Program-made: the position numbers and the translations under genes
Notes under the pieces: generated by a model
The model's input: only the letters and a program-made list of their open reading frames with translations
What the model was told of the DNA's origin: nothing
The model's database searches: none
Assembly (NCBI RefSeq): GCF_008369105.1
Contig: NZ_VINQ01000005.1
Coordinates: 124,001 to 188,000 of the forward strand
DNA: 64,000 bases
Direction of reading: 5' to 3'
Source: Aquicoccus porphyridii
Lineage (GTDB): Bacteria > Pseudomonadota > Alphaproteobacteria > Rhodobacterales > Rhodobacteraceae
In this document: one piece after another, positions 53,589-62,845 of the stretch
Layout: each line of letters starts with the position of its first letter
Position numbering within the stretch: position 1 is the first letter of the stretch

Positions 53589-55495
53589 AGCCCGTTGATC
53601 TCCAACGGCAGCCGATCAACCTTGCGTTCCTTCAGCAAGTTGCGCGGAGGTTCGGCCGCATCGGCCTTGCGAACCCGCCGGAATTGACGCTCCGCCAACG
53701 CATTGGCCTTTTGCTGGCTGTCGATCACGGTCGGGCGCATGAACACGAACAGCGTGCGGCGGGTCTGGTCCTTGCTGCGCGACCGGAACAGCGCGCCGAT
53801 GATGGGCGCATCGCCGAGACCCGGCACCTTCGCGTTGATCGAACGATTGTCGTCGGTGATCAGGCCGCCCAGCACAACTGTCCCGCCATCCTGGGCCTGC
53901 ACCGTCGTTTCGATCACGCGGCGGTTGGTGACCAGATCGGCGGCACCTTCGACATTTGCATTGACCAGGCTGGACACTTCCTGAACGATCTCCAGCCGCA
54001 CGACCCCATTCGATGTCACACGCGGCAGCACCTGCATGGTGATGCCGACATCGCGCCGTTCGATCGTGGTGAATGGCTCCACGGTATTCCCATCCGTCGC
54101 GAACGATCCGGTACGGAACGGCACATTCTGACCAACGACGATGGTGGCCGGTTTGTTGTCGGTGGTGGTGATTGAGGGTGTGGACAGAAGATTGGCCTGG
54201 GTCGATTGCGCCAGGGCCTGGACCAGGATGCCGAAATTGTCGGACGCCCCACCCAGGGTAAGGCCGCTGGCCAGGCCAGAAGCCTGACTGACGCCCAGGG
54301 CACTCAGCAGAGCACCGAGCGAATTACCGCCATTGCCAAAGGATGTCGCGCCGAACCCTCCGTTCGGCAGATTTTCACCCAGTCCCAGTTGGATACCCAA
54401 CCGTTCGGCAACTTCGCCGGAGACTTCGACGATCGCGGCTTCGATCATGACCTGCCTGGGGCGCTGGTCCAGCGCGTTAATCAGGCTGGTGGCTTCCTGG
54501 ATCTGACTCGGCGTACCGCGGATGACGATGGAATTGGTTTCCGTCGAGGCTTGCACCGAAACCTCGGGCGCGGGGTCCGCCGGGGCTTCCCCTTCGATGT
54601 CTTCGGCCACCGGATTGACGATATCGGTGCCCCCCTGCAGCGTGTTGGCGACGATTTCGGCCACAACCTCGGCATCGCCGAATTTCAACGAATAAATGTG
54701 GGTGCGTTTCCGAACCTGCGGGTTCGTGCGGGGTGCCACGTCCATTTGGCGTGCCAGCTCGCGAATCTCGCTGATATCGCGCTCACTGCCCCGCACCAGC
54801 AGAATGTTCGACCCTTCATCGACCGAGATCCGCGCACCGCTTCCGGACGTGCCCAACACATCGGACATCGCCTGCGCCACGGCCTGCGCCTCGGCAAAAG
54901 CAAAGCGGATGATCTCGGTGCGCTGTTCCTCGGGCAGGTCGAAGGTACGGGCGATGTTGACGATCCGGTCCACGTTGGCCTGGCTGTCGGTGACGATGAT
55001 CGCGTTCGGAGCCGTCAACGCCTCGATATAACCGGTATCGGCCACCAGCGGACGCAGGACCCGCACGGCTTCGGTCGACGGCAGACGGTCAAGCGGGACG
55101 AGCTTGGTGATCACGTCCTGATCGCCGGCACGCCCGCCAAGCGATGCCGTGCCGCCCTTGGAAACCGATTGAGTCTCGGGCACGACCTCCCAGATCACTC
55201 CCGCCTCGACCGCCACGAAGCCTCGCACGCGCAGCAGGGATTGAAACAGGGACCAGACACCTGCCTGGGTCAGCGGCTTGGCGGAAACGACGGTGACATC
55301 ACCGGACAGCGCGGGATCGATCACCAGGGTGCGCTCGGTGATTTCCGACACCTGTTCGGCCAGAACCGAGATTTCCGCGTTACGCAGGTTGAACACGAAT
55401 TCGGCATCCGTGTCATCCAGCACGGTGCGTTGGGCCAGGAGCGGGCCAGGGACAAGCACGAAGAGCAACATCAGAAGGCCGACGGTTTTTGCCAT
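53582..55495 (-). CDS. gspD: Type II secretion system secretin GspD
   Basis: About 637 residues with a Sec signal (MAKTVGLLMLLFVLVPGPLL) and the secretin layout: N0 (residues about 35-105, FVFNLRNAEISVLAEQVSEI), then N1, N2 and N3 domains (ITKLVPLDRLPSTEAVRVLR, RTEIIRFAFAEAQAVAQAMS, KRTHIYSLKFGDAEVVAEIV), and the C-terminal outer-membrane domain (TTDNKPATIVVGQNVPFRTG, VLGGLITDDNRS, VPGLGDAPIIGALFRSRSKD). A short basic tail follows. The start at ATG 55495 has GGAGA upstream; a longer start at 55519 would overlap gspC. No pilotin gene of the GspS type is in the window. Confidence 0.95.
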   Translation of the reverse strand: MAKTVGLLMLLFVLVPGPLLAQRTVLDDTDAEFVFNLRNAEISVLAEQVSEITERTLVIDPALSGDVTVVSAKPLTQAGVWSLFQSLLRVRGFVAVEAGVIWEVVPETQSVSKGGTASLGGRAGDQDVITKLVPLDRLPSTEAVRVLRPLVADTGYIEALTAPNAIIVTDSQANVDRIVNIARTFDLPEEQRTEIIRFAFAEAQAVAQAMSDVLGTSGSGARISVDEGSNILLVRGSERDISEIRELARQMDVAPRTNPQVRKRTHIYSLKFGDAEVVAEIVANTLQGGTDIVNPVAEDIEGEAPADPAPEVSVQASTETNSIVIRGTPSQIQEATSLINALDQRPRQVMIEAAIVEVSGEVAERLGIQLGLGENLPNGGFGATSFGNGGNSLGALLSALGVSQASGLASGLTLGGASDNFGILVQALAQSTQANLLSTPSITTTDNKPATIVVGQNVPFRTGSFATDGNTVEPFTTIERRDVGITMQVLPRVTSNGVVRLEIVQEVSSLVNANVEGAADLVTNRRVIETTVQAQDGGTVVLGGLITDDNRSINAKVPGLGDAPIIGALFRSRSKDQTRRTLFVFMRPTVIDSQQKANALAERQFRRVRKADAAEPPRNLLKERKVDRLPLEINGLY

Positions 55496-55515
55496 GCAGT
55501 TCTCCATTATGATCG

Positions 55516-56400
55516 TCATCTGAGCGGGAAAGTCAGCAGCAATGCCTGACCGTCTCGTTCGACTTCCAGCCGCGCAATCCCCGATGCGGCAACTTGATCG
55601 TAAAGCTCTCTGTCACTGCTCAGGTCGCCCACAGGCTGACCATTCAATCGCGTTACCACATCACCGGGCCTCAGCCCAGCCAAAGTCACGCCGATATCGG
55701 GATCGTTCTTGATCCGATACCCATTCTCCACAAGTTCCACGCCCACGCTGTCCATCGCGGCCTGGGGATTGCGGGTAATTCTGTCGCGCCAGAGCTTGAT
55801 ATAGTCGTCGGTCGTTTCGGGCGGCGGCCCTTCGCGCAGATCAATCGACCCCGGACCGGAGACAATCGCCGCCGCCAATCTCGCAAACGGATCACTCGGT
55901 GCCTGTTCCGCGGGGGTGTCGAATTTCTCCGCGCTTTCCTGCCCGACAAGGATGCCACCGAAGCCGACGACCTGCAGCCGGTCCCCGGTCTGCAAGGTGA
56001 TCGTATCGGTGTTGATCGCCACCAGCTCCGCCGCCTGCACCTCGTCACCGACCCGCAGGACCGACATTTTTCCACCCGCCAGAATATAGGCCCGCGATTG
56101 GCCCGGATCGGGATCGACCAGGACCCCGCGCAGTGCCAGATCAAGCTTTGTCATGTTTTCAGGGGCTTGCCTCGTCTGCGCCGCGGGCTCCACCTGCCCG
56201 AAGGGCGCCAGCGCGGTAATGACATCAAGATCCCGTTGCGGTGCCGTGCCTTCGGTGGCGGGCTGCCGGGCAACGGACATCGGCAGCACCTCGGTATGCC
56301 CGCCCATGTGCCACCACAACCGCACCCCGGCGAACACCAGGCTTGCGATCAACAGGCCCGCCACCAGTGCGGTCAGTATCCACAGGCGCGCGGCGGTCAT
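55516..56400 (-). CDS. gspC: Type II secretion system protein GspC (with PDZ domain)
   Basis: A 294-residue inner-membrane protein. One helix near the N terminus (WILTALVAGLLIASLVFAGV) is followed by the HR region (LDLALRGVLVDPDPGQSRAY, VLRVGDEVQAAELVAIN), and a PDZ domain at about residues 215-290 (GVELVENGYRIKND, LRPGDVVTRLNGQPVGDLSS). GspC links the inner-membrane platform to the secretin. The PDZ variant of GspC, rather than the coiled-coil one, is present. The stop lies just before gspD; gspI overlaps its start by four bases. Confidence 0.9.
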   Translation of the reverse strand: MTAARLWILTALVAGLLIASLVFAGVRLWWHMGGHTEVLPMSVARQPATEGTAPQRDLDVITALAPFGQVEPAAQTRQAPENMTKLDLALRGVLVDPDPGQSRAYILAGGKMSVLRVGDEVQAAELVAINTDTITLQTGDRLQVVGFGGILVGQESAEKFDTPAEQAPSDPFARLAAAIVSGPGSIDLREGPPPETTDDYIKLWRDRITRNPQAAMDSVGVELVENGYRIKNDPDIGVTLAGLRPGDVVTRLNGQPVGDLSSDRELYDQVAASGIARLEVERDGQALLLTFPLR

Positions 56401-56774
56401 GGTGAAACCCCGCCAAGCGCAAGATATCCGGTCAGGGCCACAAGAGACGCATCGGGCCCGTCAGCCGCATCGGCAACATTGACCGTCACGGCGTGCAGGG
56501 ACGATCCCGGCAGAGGGCGCGCGGTTTGTCTGACGGCCCAATCGACGCCCCATGCGCGAGTCCATTCGGCCCGGAGCGGAACACCGAGGGCCGTCGCAGC
56601 AAGGGCGTTTTCGGCGACCCAGCGCGCCACGATCCTGTCGGACAGCCCGCGCGTTGCTGCTGCATGCCGCTCGACCCCACCCAGCAGCGTGACTGCTCCC
56701 ACCGCAAGAACCGCAAGCGCCACCAGCGTTTCGATCAGGGTAAACCCATTCTGTCCGGCATCGGGGCGGGTCAT
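56397..56774 (-). CDS. gspI: Type II secretion system minor pseudopilin GspI
   Basis: A 125-residue pseudopilin. The prepilin peptidase site and hydrophobic helix are GQNGFTLIETLVALAVLAVG, with the Glu at +5. The mature part has ATRGLSDRIVARWVAENALA, a feature of GspI (the helix before the WVAEN block). GspI builds the tip of the pseudopilus with GspJ and GspK. It overlaps gspC and gspH by four bases each. Confidence 0.9.
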   Translation of the reverse strand: MTRPDAGQNGFTLIETLVALAVLAVGAVTLLGGVERHAAATRGLSDRIVARWVAENALAATALGVPLRAEWTRAWGVDWAVRQTARPLPGSSLHAVTVNVADAADGPDASLVALTGYLALGGVSP

Positions 56775-57241
56775 GGCGCGACTCCCGCCGCCGCACCGTC
56801 GAAAAAAACCCTGCGACGCAGCGCACCCGCCTCGAGCCTCAAATGCGAGACACCCTCTTTGCCGGGCAGGAGGTCGGGCGATATCTGCACAACGCCCCGG
56901 CGCGCACCGTCACGATCGGACAAGACGATCCCGCGCTCGAGGTCATGCCGCTCGGACAGCGGCGCGCCCGTGGCCGAACGCCATGCGCCGTCCTGCCATT
57001 CCTGAAACGCGTATCCTCCACCCTGCCAGTCCAACACGTAATGGCGTCCTTTCATCAGGCTTCGCTCGCTAGCGAGATTCAGCCGCGCAGCCAGCAACGC
57101 CGCCTCCTGATCAAGTGTGCGCGCAGGCGAGGCCGAAGGCAGTGCATAGCTCACGACACCGGCGCTGACGCCGATCAGGGTCAGGACCACGAGGATTTCG
57201 ATCAGCGTGACTCCGGCATCGACCCTGCGCATCTCAGCCAT
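56771..57241 (-). CDS. gspH: Type II secretion system minor pseudopilin GspH
   Basis: About 156 residues. The prepilin segment is DAGVTLIEILVVLTLIG, and the mature domain contains AALLAARLNLASERSLMKGR, then YVLDWQGGGYAFQEWQDGAW, a GspH pattern. GspH links the tip complex to the main pseudopilin. The start is either ATG 57241 (8-bp overlap with gspG) or ATG 57232; I chose the former because of AGGCGG upstream. Confidence 0.88.
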   Translation of the reverse strand: MAEMRRVDAGVTLIEILVVLTLIGVSAGVVSYALPSASPARTLDQEAALLAARLNLASERSLMKGRHYVLDWQGGGYAFQEWQDGAWRSATGAPLSERHDLERGIVLSDRDGARRGVVQISPDLLPGKEGVSHLRLEAGALRRRVFFDGAAAGVAP

Positions 57242-57710
57242 CTGCCGCCTGCAGCGTCCCGAACTCGATGTCGGCATTCACGCCATCCCCGCCGGGCTGC
57301 CCGTCGGCGCCCAGGCTGATCAGGTCGAACCGACCGTCTTGCCCCGGTGAGCGATAGATATAATCCGAGCCCCAGGGATCTTTCGGCATCGCCGACAGAT
57401 ATCCGCCCGTGGCCCAGTTCACCGGCTCCGGCGCCACTGTCGGGCGCTCGACCAGCGCCGCGAGGCCCTGCCCCGTGCTGGGGTAAGTGCGGTTGTCGAG
57501 GCGGTATAATTCCAGCGCGCCGGCGATAGCGCGAAGATCGGTCTTCGCGACGGTTACCCGGGCCTCATCGGGGCGGCCGATGACGTTGGGCACGACCATG
57601 GCCGCGACAACGGCGATGATGACCAGAACGACCATCATCTCGATCAGCGTCACGCCCGCCTGCCGGTCCCGCCTGCGGCGTTTTCCATAGCGCGTTTCAT
57701 CGAACAGCAT
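57234..57710 (-). CDS. gspG: Type II secretion system major pseudopilin GspG
   Basis: A 158-residue pseudopilin. The site RQAGVTLIEMMVVLVIIAVV is followed by the GspG block DLRAIAGALELYRLDNRTYP and the calcium-site region MPKDPWGSDYIYRSPGQDG. It forms the pseudopilus fibre. Its leader MLFDETRYGKRRRRDRQAG is unusually long and basic. It is the first gene of the minus-strand operon; AAAGGA lies upstream. Confidence 0.95.
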   Translation of the reverse strand: MLFDETRYGKRRRRDRQAGVTLIEMMVVLVIIAVVAAMVVPNVIGRPDEARVTVAKTDLRAIAGALELYRLDNRTYPSTGQGLAALVERPTVAPEPVNWATGGYLSAMPKDPWGSDYIYRSPGQDGRFDLISLGADGQPGGDGVNADIEFGTLQAADG

Positions 57711-57784
57711 GAAACTTTTTTCCTTTCTGCACCGTGTAATGGCTATGGTTGGCACCACCTGACGTCGCCAAAGACAGAACAGCG
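57711..57784. promoter_or_regulatory. Divergent promoter region gspG / gspL
   Basis: Only 74 bp separate the two divergent starts, so the promoters of both gsp operons must lie here or overlap the coding ends. I cannot point to a clear -35/-10 pair, but the short gap implies that the two operons are expressed together. Confidence 0.5.
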
Positions 57785-58969
57785 ATGAGGAAACATATAG
57801 CACAGATTCACCCCTTGGAAAACAAAAAAACCGTTATATCTCAGAACCTTGACGTGCCCCCGCCTGTGTCGGACGCGGCCCGTTCGGGTACGAGCGACCC
57901 ACCGTTGAACGGATCGCCGGGGACGCCGCTCGAAACTCTCGCCGACCTTTTGCCTGACGATGTGAAAACGGGCACAACCTTGATTCCCGCCGAACTGGTT
58001 GCCCTGCATGTCGTCGATCTTCCCGTTCGCACGACCCGGCAGCGGCGCGAAGCGCTGCCTTACGCGCTGGAGGAAGCCGTGGGGCGCCCCCTGGAACACA
58101 CCCATTTCGCGCTTTGCGGCCCGGGCGAGGATGGCAGGGTGCTGGCCGCCGCCATGGACGAAGACACGCTGGCGGCCTATCTGGCCAGCGCGCCGGGCAC
58201 GGCGCTGGTGCCGGAACAGATGGTTCTGCGTCGGCCGGATCGCACCATCGACGGAAAGGAAACATGGCGCGCATATCGCCGCGACGATCGCGTGCTGGTG
58301 CGCGTATCCGACGGCACCGGTTTCGCCGTGCGCAACGACATGTTGCACGCATTGTGGCTTTCGGCCGAACGACCGGCGATAGAAAGCGTTGGCGCGCCGC
58401 TGGGAACGGATCTGGTCTGGAGTGACCATGCGGACACCGATTTGCCACATCCCGGGGATCTGGCCGATGCCGATCTGCGCCAGGGCGCGTATCTCCCCGC
58501 GCGCGGGCTCAAACGGCCGCTCAAATGGCTCGCGGCCGCCGTTGCCGTCGCGGCCCTCGGGCATCTGGCGATCGCCGCCTTCGACCTGCGCGCACAGCGC
58601 GCGATCGCCGAGGATCTGCGCGCCGATGCCCGTGCGGCGCTTGCCACCCATCTGCCCGATGCGTCGATCGACGACGCGCCCGAGCTTATCCTGCGCCGAT
58701 TGGCTGCGCGGAACCAGCCGCAGGTCGGCTCGACCTTCCTGCCGATACTCGAGCGGGTGGCGCAAGCATTGTCGCGCACGGGCGTTGCCGTGCAGTTTCG
58801 CCAACTGACCTGGAGCGATAATGCAATGCGCCTGACCATCGAGGCGCCGGATCTGGACATGTTACAACGGGCCGAGGCCAGCCTGAGAGCGGCCAACCTG
58901 CAGGTTTCCAGCGGAACGACCACGGCCGATTCCGGTGCGGCACGGGCCGAATTGACGGTGCGGCCATGA
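57785..58969 (+). CDS. gspL: Type II secretion system protein GspL
   Basis: About 394 residues. The cytoplasmic actin-like domain covers about residues 50-250 (LVALHVVDLPVRTTRQRREA, LPYALEEAVG, the GspL start region), one helix follows at about 255-275 (LKWLAAAVAVAALGHLAIAA), then the periplasmic ferredoxin-like domain to the end (GSTFLPILERVAQALSRTGV). It anchors the ATPase GspE to the inner-membrane platform. The start is ATG 57785; a TTG 36 bases earlier is less likely. It overlaps gspM by four bases. Confidence 0.9.
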   Translation: MRKHIAQIHPLENKKTVISQNLDVPPPVSDAARSGTSDPPLNGSPGTPLETLADLLPDDVKTGTTLIPAELVALHVVDLPVRTTRQRREALPYALEEAVGRPLEHTHFALCGPGEDGRVLAAAMDEDTLAAYLASAPGTALVPEQMVLRRPDRTIDGKETWRAYRRDDRVLVRVSDGTGFAVRNDMLHALWLSAERPAIESVGAPLGTDLVWSDHADTDLPHPGDLADADLRQGAYLPARGLKRPLKWLAAAVAVAALGHLAIAAFDLRAQRAIAEDLRADARAALATHLPDASIDDAPELILRRLAARNQPQVGSTFLPILERVAQALSRTGVAVQFRQLTWSDNAMRLTIEAPDLDMLQRAEASLRAANLQVSSGTTTADSGAARAELTVRP

Positions 58970-59424
58970 GTATTCTGGCACGACTCAACCCGCGCGAACG
59001 GGTCATTGTTCTGGGCGGGGGCGCATTTCTGATCGCGCTGGCGGCGTGGTTTTATGTCTGGCAGCCGCTGGCCAGCGAACGCGCCGAACAGGCCGAACGC
59101 ATCGCGCGCTACCTTGCCGTGATCGAAATTACCCGAATGGTGGACAACCGGGCGCCGACGGTCGAACCCGCGCCGGTCAACGACGCGCCCCTCACCCCCC
59201 GCATCACCCAAAGCGCCGAGGCCGCCGGCATTCCCCTGGCCAGGCTCGATCCCGATGGTTCGCGCCTGCGCATCACCGTGGCGTCGGCGGGGTTTGCGGA
59301 ACTGACCAGGTGGATCGCCGCACTTGAATCGGTCGAGGGCGTGCGCGCGCTGTCGGTGGAAATGTCGCGCCTGACCCAGCCGGGTCAGGTGTCGATGCGC
59401 CTGACATTGGAGGACGCACAATGA
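58966..59424 (+). CDS. gspM: Type II secretion system protein GspM
   Basis: A 152-residue bitopic protein. The N terminus SILARLNPRERVIVLGGGAF then LIALAAWFYVWQPL is the typical GspM start with one helix, and the remainder is the periplasmic ferredoxin-like domain (ITQSAEAAGIPLARLDPDGS). It pairs with GspL. It overlaps gspL and gspE by four bases. Confidence 0.9.
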   Translation: MSILARLNPRERVIVLGGGAFLIALAAWFYVWQPLASERAEQAERIARYLAVIEITRMVDNRAPTVEPAPVNDAPLTPRITQSAEAAGIPLARLDPDGSRLRITVASAGFAELTRWIAALESVEGVRALSVEMSRLTQPGQVSMRLTLEDAQ

Positions 59425-60905
59425 GCACAACAACCCTGAGCTATGGCTTTGCCAAGGCCCACGGCGTGCTTCTGGATCAGTCCGAGGGCATGCCGATGAT
59501 CTGTCGCCACCTGCCCGGTACGCCCCTGTCATCCCTGATCGAGGCGCAGCGCATCGCCGGCCAGTTGGTCACCTTTGAACCGGTCGATCCCGAAACCTTC
59601 GACAAGGCATTGTCCGCCGTCTATCGCGACAGCGCCTCGGAGGCCGCGCAGATGGCCGATGCAGACAGCGACGATCTGAGCGCACTTGCCGAATCCGCGG
59701 CGTCGGTTGACGATCTGCTGGACCAGAAAGACGACGCTCCGGTCGTTCGCCTGATCAACGCGCTGCTTCTGGAGGCGGTGAAGGACGGCGCGTCCGATAT
59801 CCATATCGAGGTCGAGGAAAAGCGCCTGGTCGTGCGGTTTCGCGTCGACGGTGTGCTGCGCGAAGTGCTCGAGCCCCGCCGCGCGCTGGCGCCGCAACTC
59901 TCCAGCCGTCTCAAGGTGATGGGCAAGCTGGACATCTCCGAAAAGAGATTGCCCCAGGATGGCCGAGTCAGCCTGCGGGTGGGCAGCTATGAGTTGGATG
60001 TGCGCATCTCCACCCTGCCCTCGCAATTCGGCGAACGGGTTGTGTTGCGCCTGCTGGACCGTGGCCAGACCCAGCTTGGCATCGCGCATCTCGGCATGAC
60101 CACGCGCGACAGCGATGCGTTTCGAACAATCATCACCGCGCCGGAGGGGCTGGTTCTGGTCACGGGTCCGACGGGATCGGGCAAGACGACCTCGCTCTAT
60201 GCGGCGCTGCACGCGCTCAACGACCGACAGCGCAACATCCTGACCGTGGAAGACCCGATCGAATATTCGATGGACGGGGTGGGACAGATTCAAGTCAACG
60301 CCAAGACCGAAATGACCTTCGCCCGGGGGCTGCGCGCCATCCTGCGTCAGGACCCCGACGTCATCATGGTTGGCGAGATCCGCGATGGCGAAACCGCGCG
60401 AATTGCGGTAGAAAGCGCCATGACCGGGCATCTCGTCCTGTCCACGCTGCACACCAACACGGCCATCGGTGCGGTCTCACGCCTTATCGACATGGGGGTG
60501 GAACGGTTCCTGCTGGCCCCGATGGTGCGCGGTCTCATGGCTCAGCGGCTGGTGCGCAGACTGTGTACGGCCTGCCGGGTGCCAACCCGTTTGTCCGAGG
60601 CCGAGGCGACGCTTTTGTCCCGGACTCTCGATCCGGGCACCGAGATATTCGAGGCCAAAGGATGCGAGGACTGCGGCGGCACGGGCTATCGCGGGCGGCT
60701 GGCAATTTACGAGATCGTCGTGGCCACCCCGCAACTGCAATCCATGATCCACGAAGGCGCGTCCGAGGCCGCGATGACACAAGAGGCGCGCAAGACGTCG
60801 CCCGGCATCCCGCAAGACGGGGCCGACAAGATCCGCGACGGGCTGACAACGGTGCAGGAAGTCGCCCGCGCGGTGCGCGAAGACGCCACGGCCGGGGCGC
60901 GCTGA
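59421..60905 (+). CDS. gspE: Type II secretion system ATPase GspE
   Basis: A 494-residue ATPase that powers pseudopilus assembly. In order it has a short N-terminal domain, Walker A GPTGSGKTT (residues 249-257), the Asp box EDPIEYSMDGVGQIQVN, Walker B LRQDPDVIMVGEIRD, and the His box GHLVLSTLHTNTA. The tetracysteine zinc motif is kept as CTAC and CEDC. It overlaps gspM by four bases; gspF follows after 2 bp. Confidence 0.96.
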   Translation: MSTTTLSYGFAKAHGVLLDQSEGMPMICRHLPGTPLSSLIEAQRIAGQLVTFEPVDPETFDKALSAVYRDSASEAAQMADADSDDLSALAESAASVDDLLDQKDDAPVVRLINALLLEAVKDGASDIHIEVEEKRLVVRFRVDGVLREVLEPRRALAPQLSSRLKVMGKLDISEKRLPQDGRVSLRVGSYELDVRISTLPSQFGERVVLRLLDRGQTQLGIAHLGMTTRDSDAFRTIITAPEGLVLVTGPTGSGKTTSLYAALHALNDRQRNILTVEDPIEYSMDGVGQIQVNAKTEMTFARGLRAILRQDPDVIMVGEIRDGETARIAVESAMTGHLVLSTLHTNTAIGAVSRLIDMGVERFLLAPMVRGLMAQRLVRRLCTACRVPTRLSEAEATLLSRTLDPGTEIFEAKGCEDCGGTGYRGRLAIYEIVVATPQLQSMIHEGASEAAMTQEARKTSPGIPQDGADKIRDGLTTVQEVARAVREDATAGAR

Positions 60906-60907
60906 CC

Positions 60908-62110
60908 GTGCCGGCCTTCATGTACCGTGCCGTCGACCCGTCGGGCAAGAAATCAAAGGGCTTGCTGGACGCGGCGAACGAGGCGTCGGCCCGCTCCGAC
61001 CTGCGCCGGCGCGGCCTGTTGCCGTTGTCGATCGAGCCGACGCGACACGCGGCGGGCAGCGCTTTTCGTCCGCACCGGATGAGCTTGAAAAAGCAGGTGC
61101 TCGTCACCCGGCAACTGGCCACCCTGGCCGGGGCGCAGGTGCGCATCGAGGACGCGATCAAGATCGTTGCGGACCAGATCAAGGGCCCGCGTGACGTTTC
61201 GCTGCTGCTGAACCTGCGCAGTGCCATCGTCGATGGCCGCAGTTTCGCCGAAGCACTTGAGGACGCGCCGGGCAGTTTCGATGAATATTACCGGGCCTCT
61301 GTTCGGGCCGGGGAAAGCGCCGGCAAGCTGAGCGAGGTGATGGAGCATCTGGCCAACCACATGGAGGACCGCGCGCGCAATCGGCAAAGCCTGCAACTGG
61401 CGCTGATCTATCCCGCTTTGCTGGCGCTGGTGTCGATCGGGGTCATCGTGGCACTGCTGACGCTCGTGGTGCCCGATATCGTGCGTGTCTTCACGGCGCG
61501 CGGGGCCGAATTGCCAGCACTCACCCGCGGGTTGATCGCGGTCTCGGACTGGATCGCGCGTTGGGGGTTGATTGCCGCGGGTGTGGGCGTGGCGGCGATC
61601 GTCGCTGGTCTGGCCCTGTTGCGGCAGCCCGCCATCCGGTTGGCCTGGGACCGTTGGCTGACCCGCGCGCCGGTCGTGCGCGGGCTGGTGCTGCGGGTAA
61701 ATGCGGCGCAGTTCACCGGCACGTTGGCAACGCTGGTTCAATCCGGCGTTCCACTGGCCGAAGCCCTGGCTGCGGCGGCCCGGACAGTTCCAAACCGGTT
61801 CATGCGCGCGCGCATCGCTGAGGTGACGCAGAACGTGCAGGATGGCGCCAGCCTGTCGAAATCGATCCAGGCGACAGAGGTATTCCCCCCGATGCTGATC
61901 GCGATGATCGCCAGTGGCGAGGCCGGCGGGCGACTGGGCGACAGCCTGGAACGCGCCGCGAATGATCAGGCGGCAACGCTCAAGGCCACCGTCACGACCA
62001 TCGTCGCGCTGGTCGAACCTGCGGTGCTGCTGGTGATGGGCGGGATCGTGATGCTGTTGGTGATGTCGATCCTGATGCCGATCGTGGGGCTGAATGCGCT
62101 GGCCGGGTGA
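60908..62110 (+). CDS. gspF: Type II secretion system inner-membrane protein GspF
   Basis: A 400-residue platform protein with two T2SF domains. The first holds TRQLATLAGAQVRIEDAIKI and YYRASVRAGESAGKLSEVME, then a helix LIYPALLALVSIGVIVALLT. The second begins FTGTLATLVQSGVPLAEALA, followed by MLIAMIASGEAGGRLGDSLE and the final helix VEPAVLLVMGGIVMLLVMSI. The start is GTG 60908; the frame upstream is inside gspE. Its stop is directly next to the convergent gspN stop. Confidence 0.95.
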   Translation: MPAFMYRAVDPSGKKSKGLLDAANEASARSDLRRRGLLPLSIEPTRHAAGSAFRPHRMSLKKQVLVTRQLATLAGAQVRIEDAIKIVADQIKGPRDVSLLLNLRSAIVDGRSFAEALEDAPGSFDEYYRASVRAGESAGKLSEVMEHLANHMEDRARNRQSLQLALIYPALLALVSIGVIVALLTLVVPDIVRVFTARGAELPALTRGLIAVSDWIARWGLIAAGVGVAAIVAGLALLRQPAIRLAWDRWLTRAPVVRGLVLRVNAAQFTGTLATLVQSGVPLAEALAAAARTVPNRFMRARIAEVTQNVQDGASLSKSIQATEVFPPMLIAMIASGEAGGRLGDSLERAANDQAATLKATVTTIVALVEPAVLLVMGGIVMLLVMSILMPIVGLNALAG

Positions 62111-62845
62111 TCAGAACGGCAATTGCAGGCTGATCGGGCCGCCGCGCGGAAGCTGTGGAAAGACATCGGCGGCGTCGGGTTGGATCGCGATGTCCAATAG
62201 GCGGTCCCGATGGACGCGGACGGTCGCAAGGGGCTCGGTCTGCTCCGCCCTGAGCGTGAGCAGCGCAGCATCACGCTCACTGGATAGCGTGAGCGTGAGG
62301 GGCGGCATGGTGATGGTCTGCCCGGTCTTGCGACAATCGCCCTCGGGGGTCGTGATCTCGCCCGAAGCGGCGGTGCGCCGCCACCCCCACCGGAACGACA
62401 CATCGGCAACCCGGGCGGTCATGTCACATGCCCACGCCCCCGGAACGAGCTGCGCCAGCCCCGGCCCCGCCCGACCCGACATTTCGTGCAGGACAACCCC
62501 GCGCGCACCGGTCTGCAGCTGGCCGACAATGCGTGTGTCGTTGCCCTCGATCGTGAAATCGGTCGCCAGATGAGGCAATCCGAACACTTCCGCATGGCTG
62601 TTCCAGTTCAGTTGATACCCGCCCTGAAGCTCGGCCCGGCCGGTTCTCAACGACCCGTGGACCGCCACCACCGCTGGTGTGGAATCGAGGTTTCGTGTAA
62701 CAATACTGACCGGTGCGACGACAACGCACAGCACGGCCAATGAGAGAAGGATCACACATGTCGCAGCCACTCCCAACGCCCAGAATCCGAGACGGCGAAA
62801 CGGCTTCCGGGATGTCACGGCGGCGGATTCTGACCGGGCTTTCAT
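62111..62845 (-). CDS. gspN: Type II secretion system protein GspN
   Basis: A 244-residue bitopic protein. The helix WALGVAATCVILLSLAVLCV is near residues 22-42, and the periplasmic part has AVVAVHGSLRTGRAELQGGY, the GspN beta-helical start. The minus-strand orientation breaks the expected gspL-M-N order: gspN is convergent with gspF and reads away from gspJ. Its start at ATG 62845 (MKARSESAAVTSRKPFRR) overlaps the 5' end of the next, divergent gene. Confidence 0.8.
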   Translation of the reverse strand: MKARSESAAVTSRKPFRRLGFWALGVAATCVILLSLAVLCVVVAPVSIVTRNLDSTPAVVAVHGSLRTGRAELQGGYQLNWNSHAEVFGLPHLATDFTIEGNDTRIVGQLQTGARGVVLHEMSGRAGPGLAQLVPGAWACDMTARVADVSFRWGWRRTAASGEITTPEGDCRKTGQTITMPPLTLTLSSERDAALLTLRAEQTEPLATVRVHRDRLLDIAIQPDAADVFPQLPRGGPISLQLPF

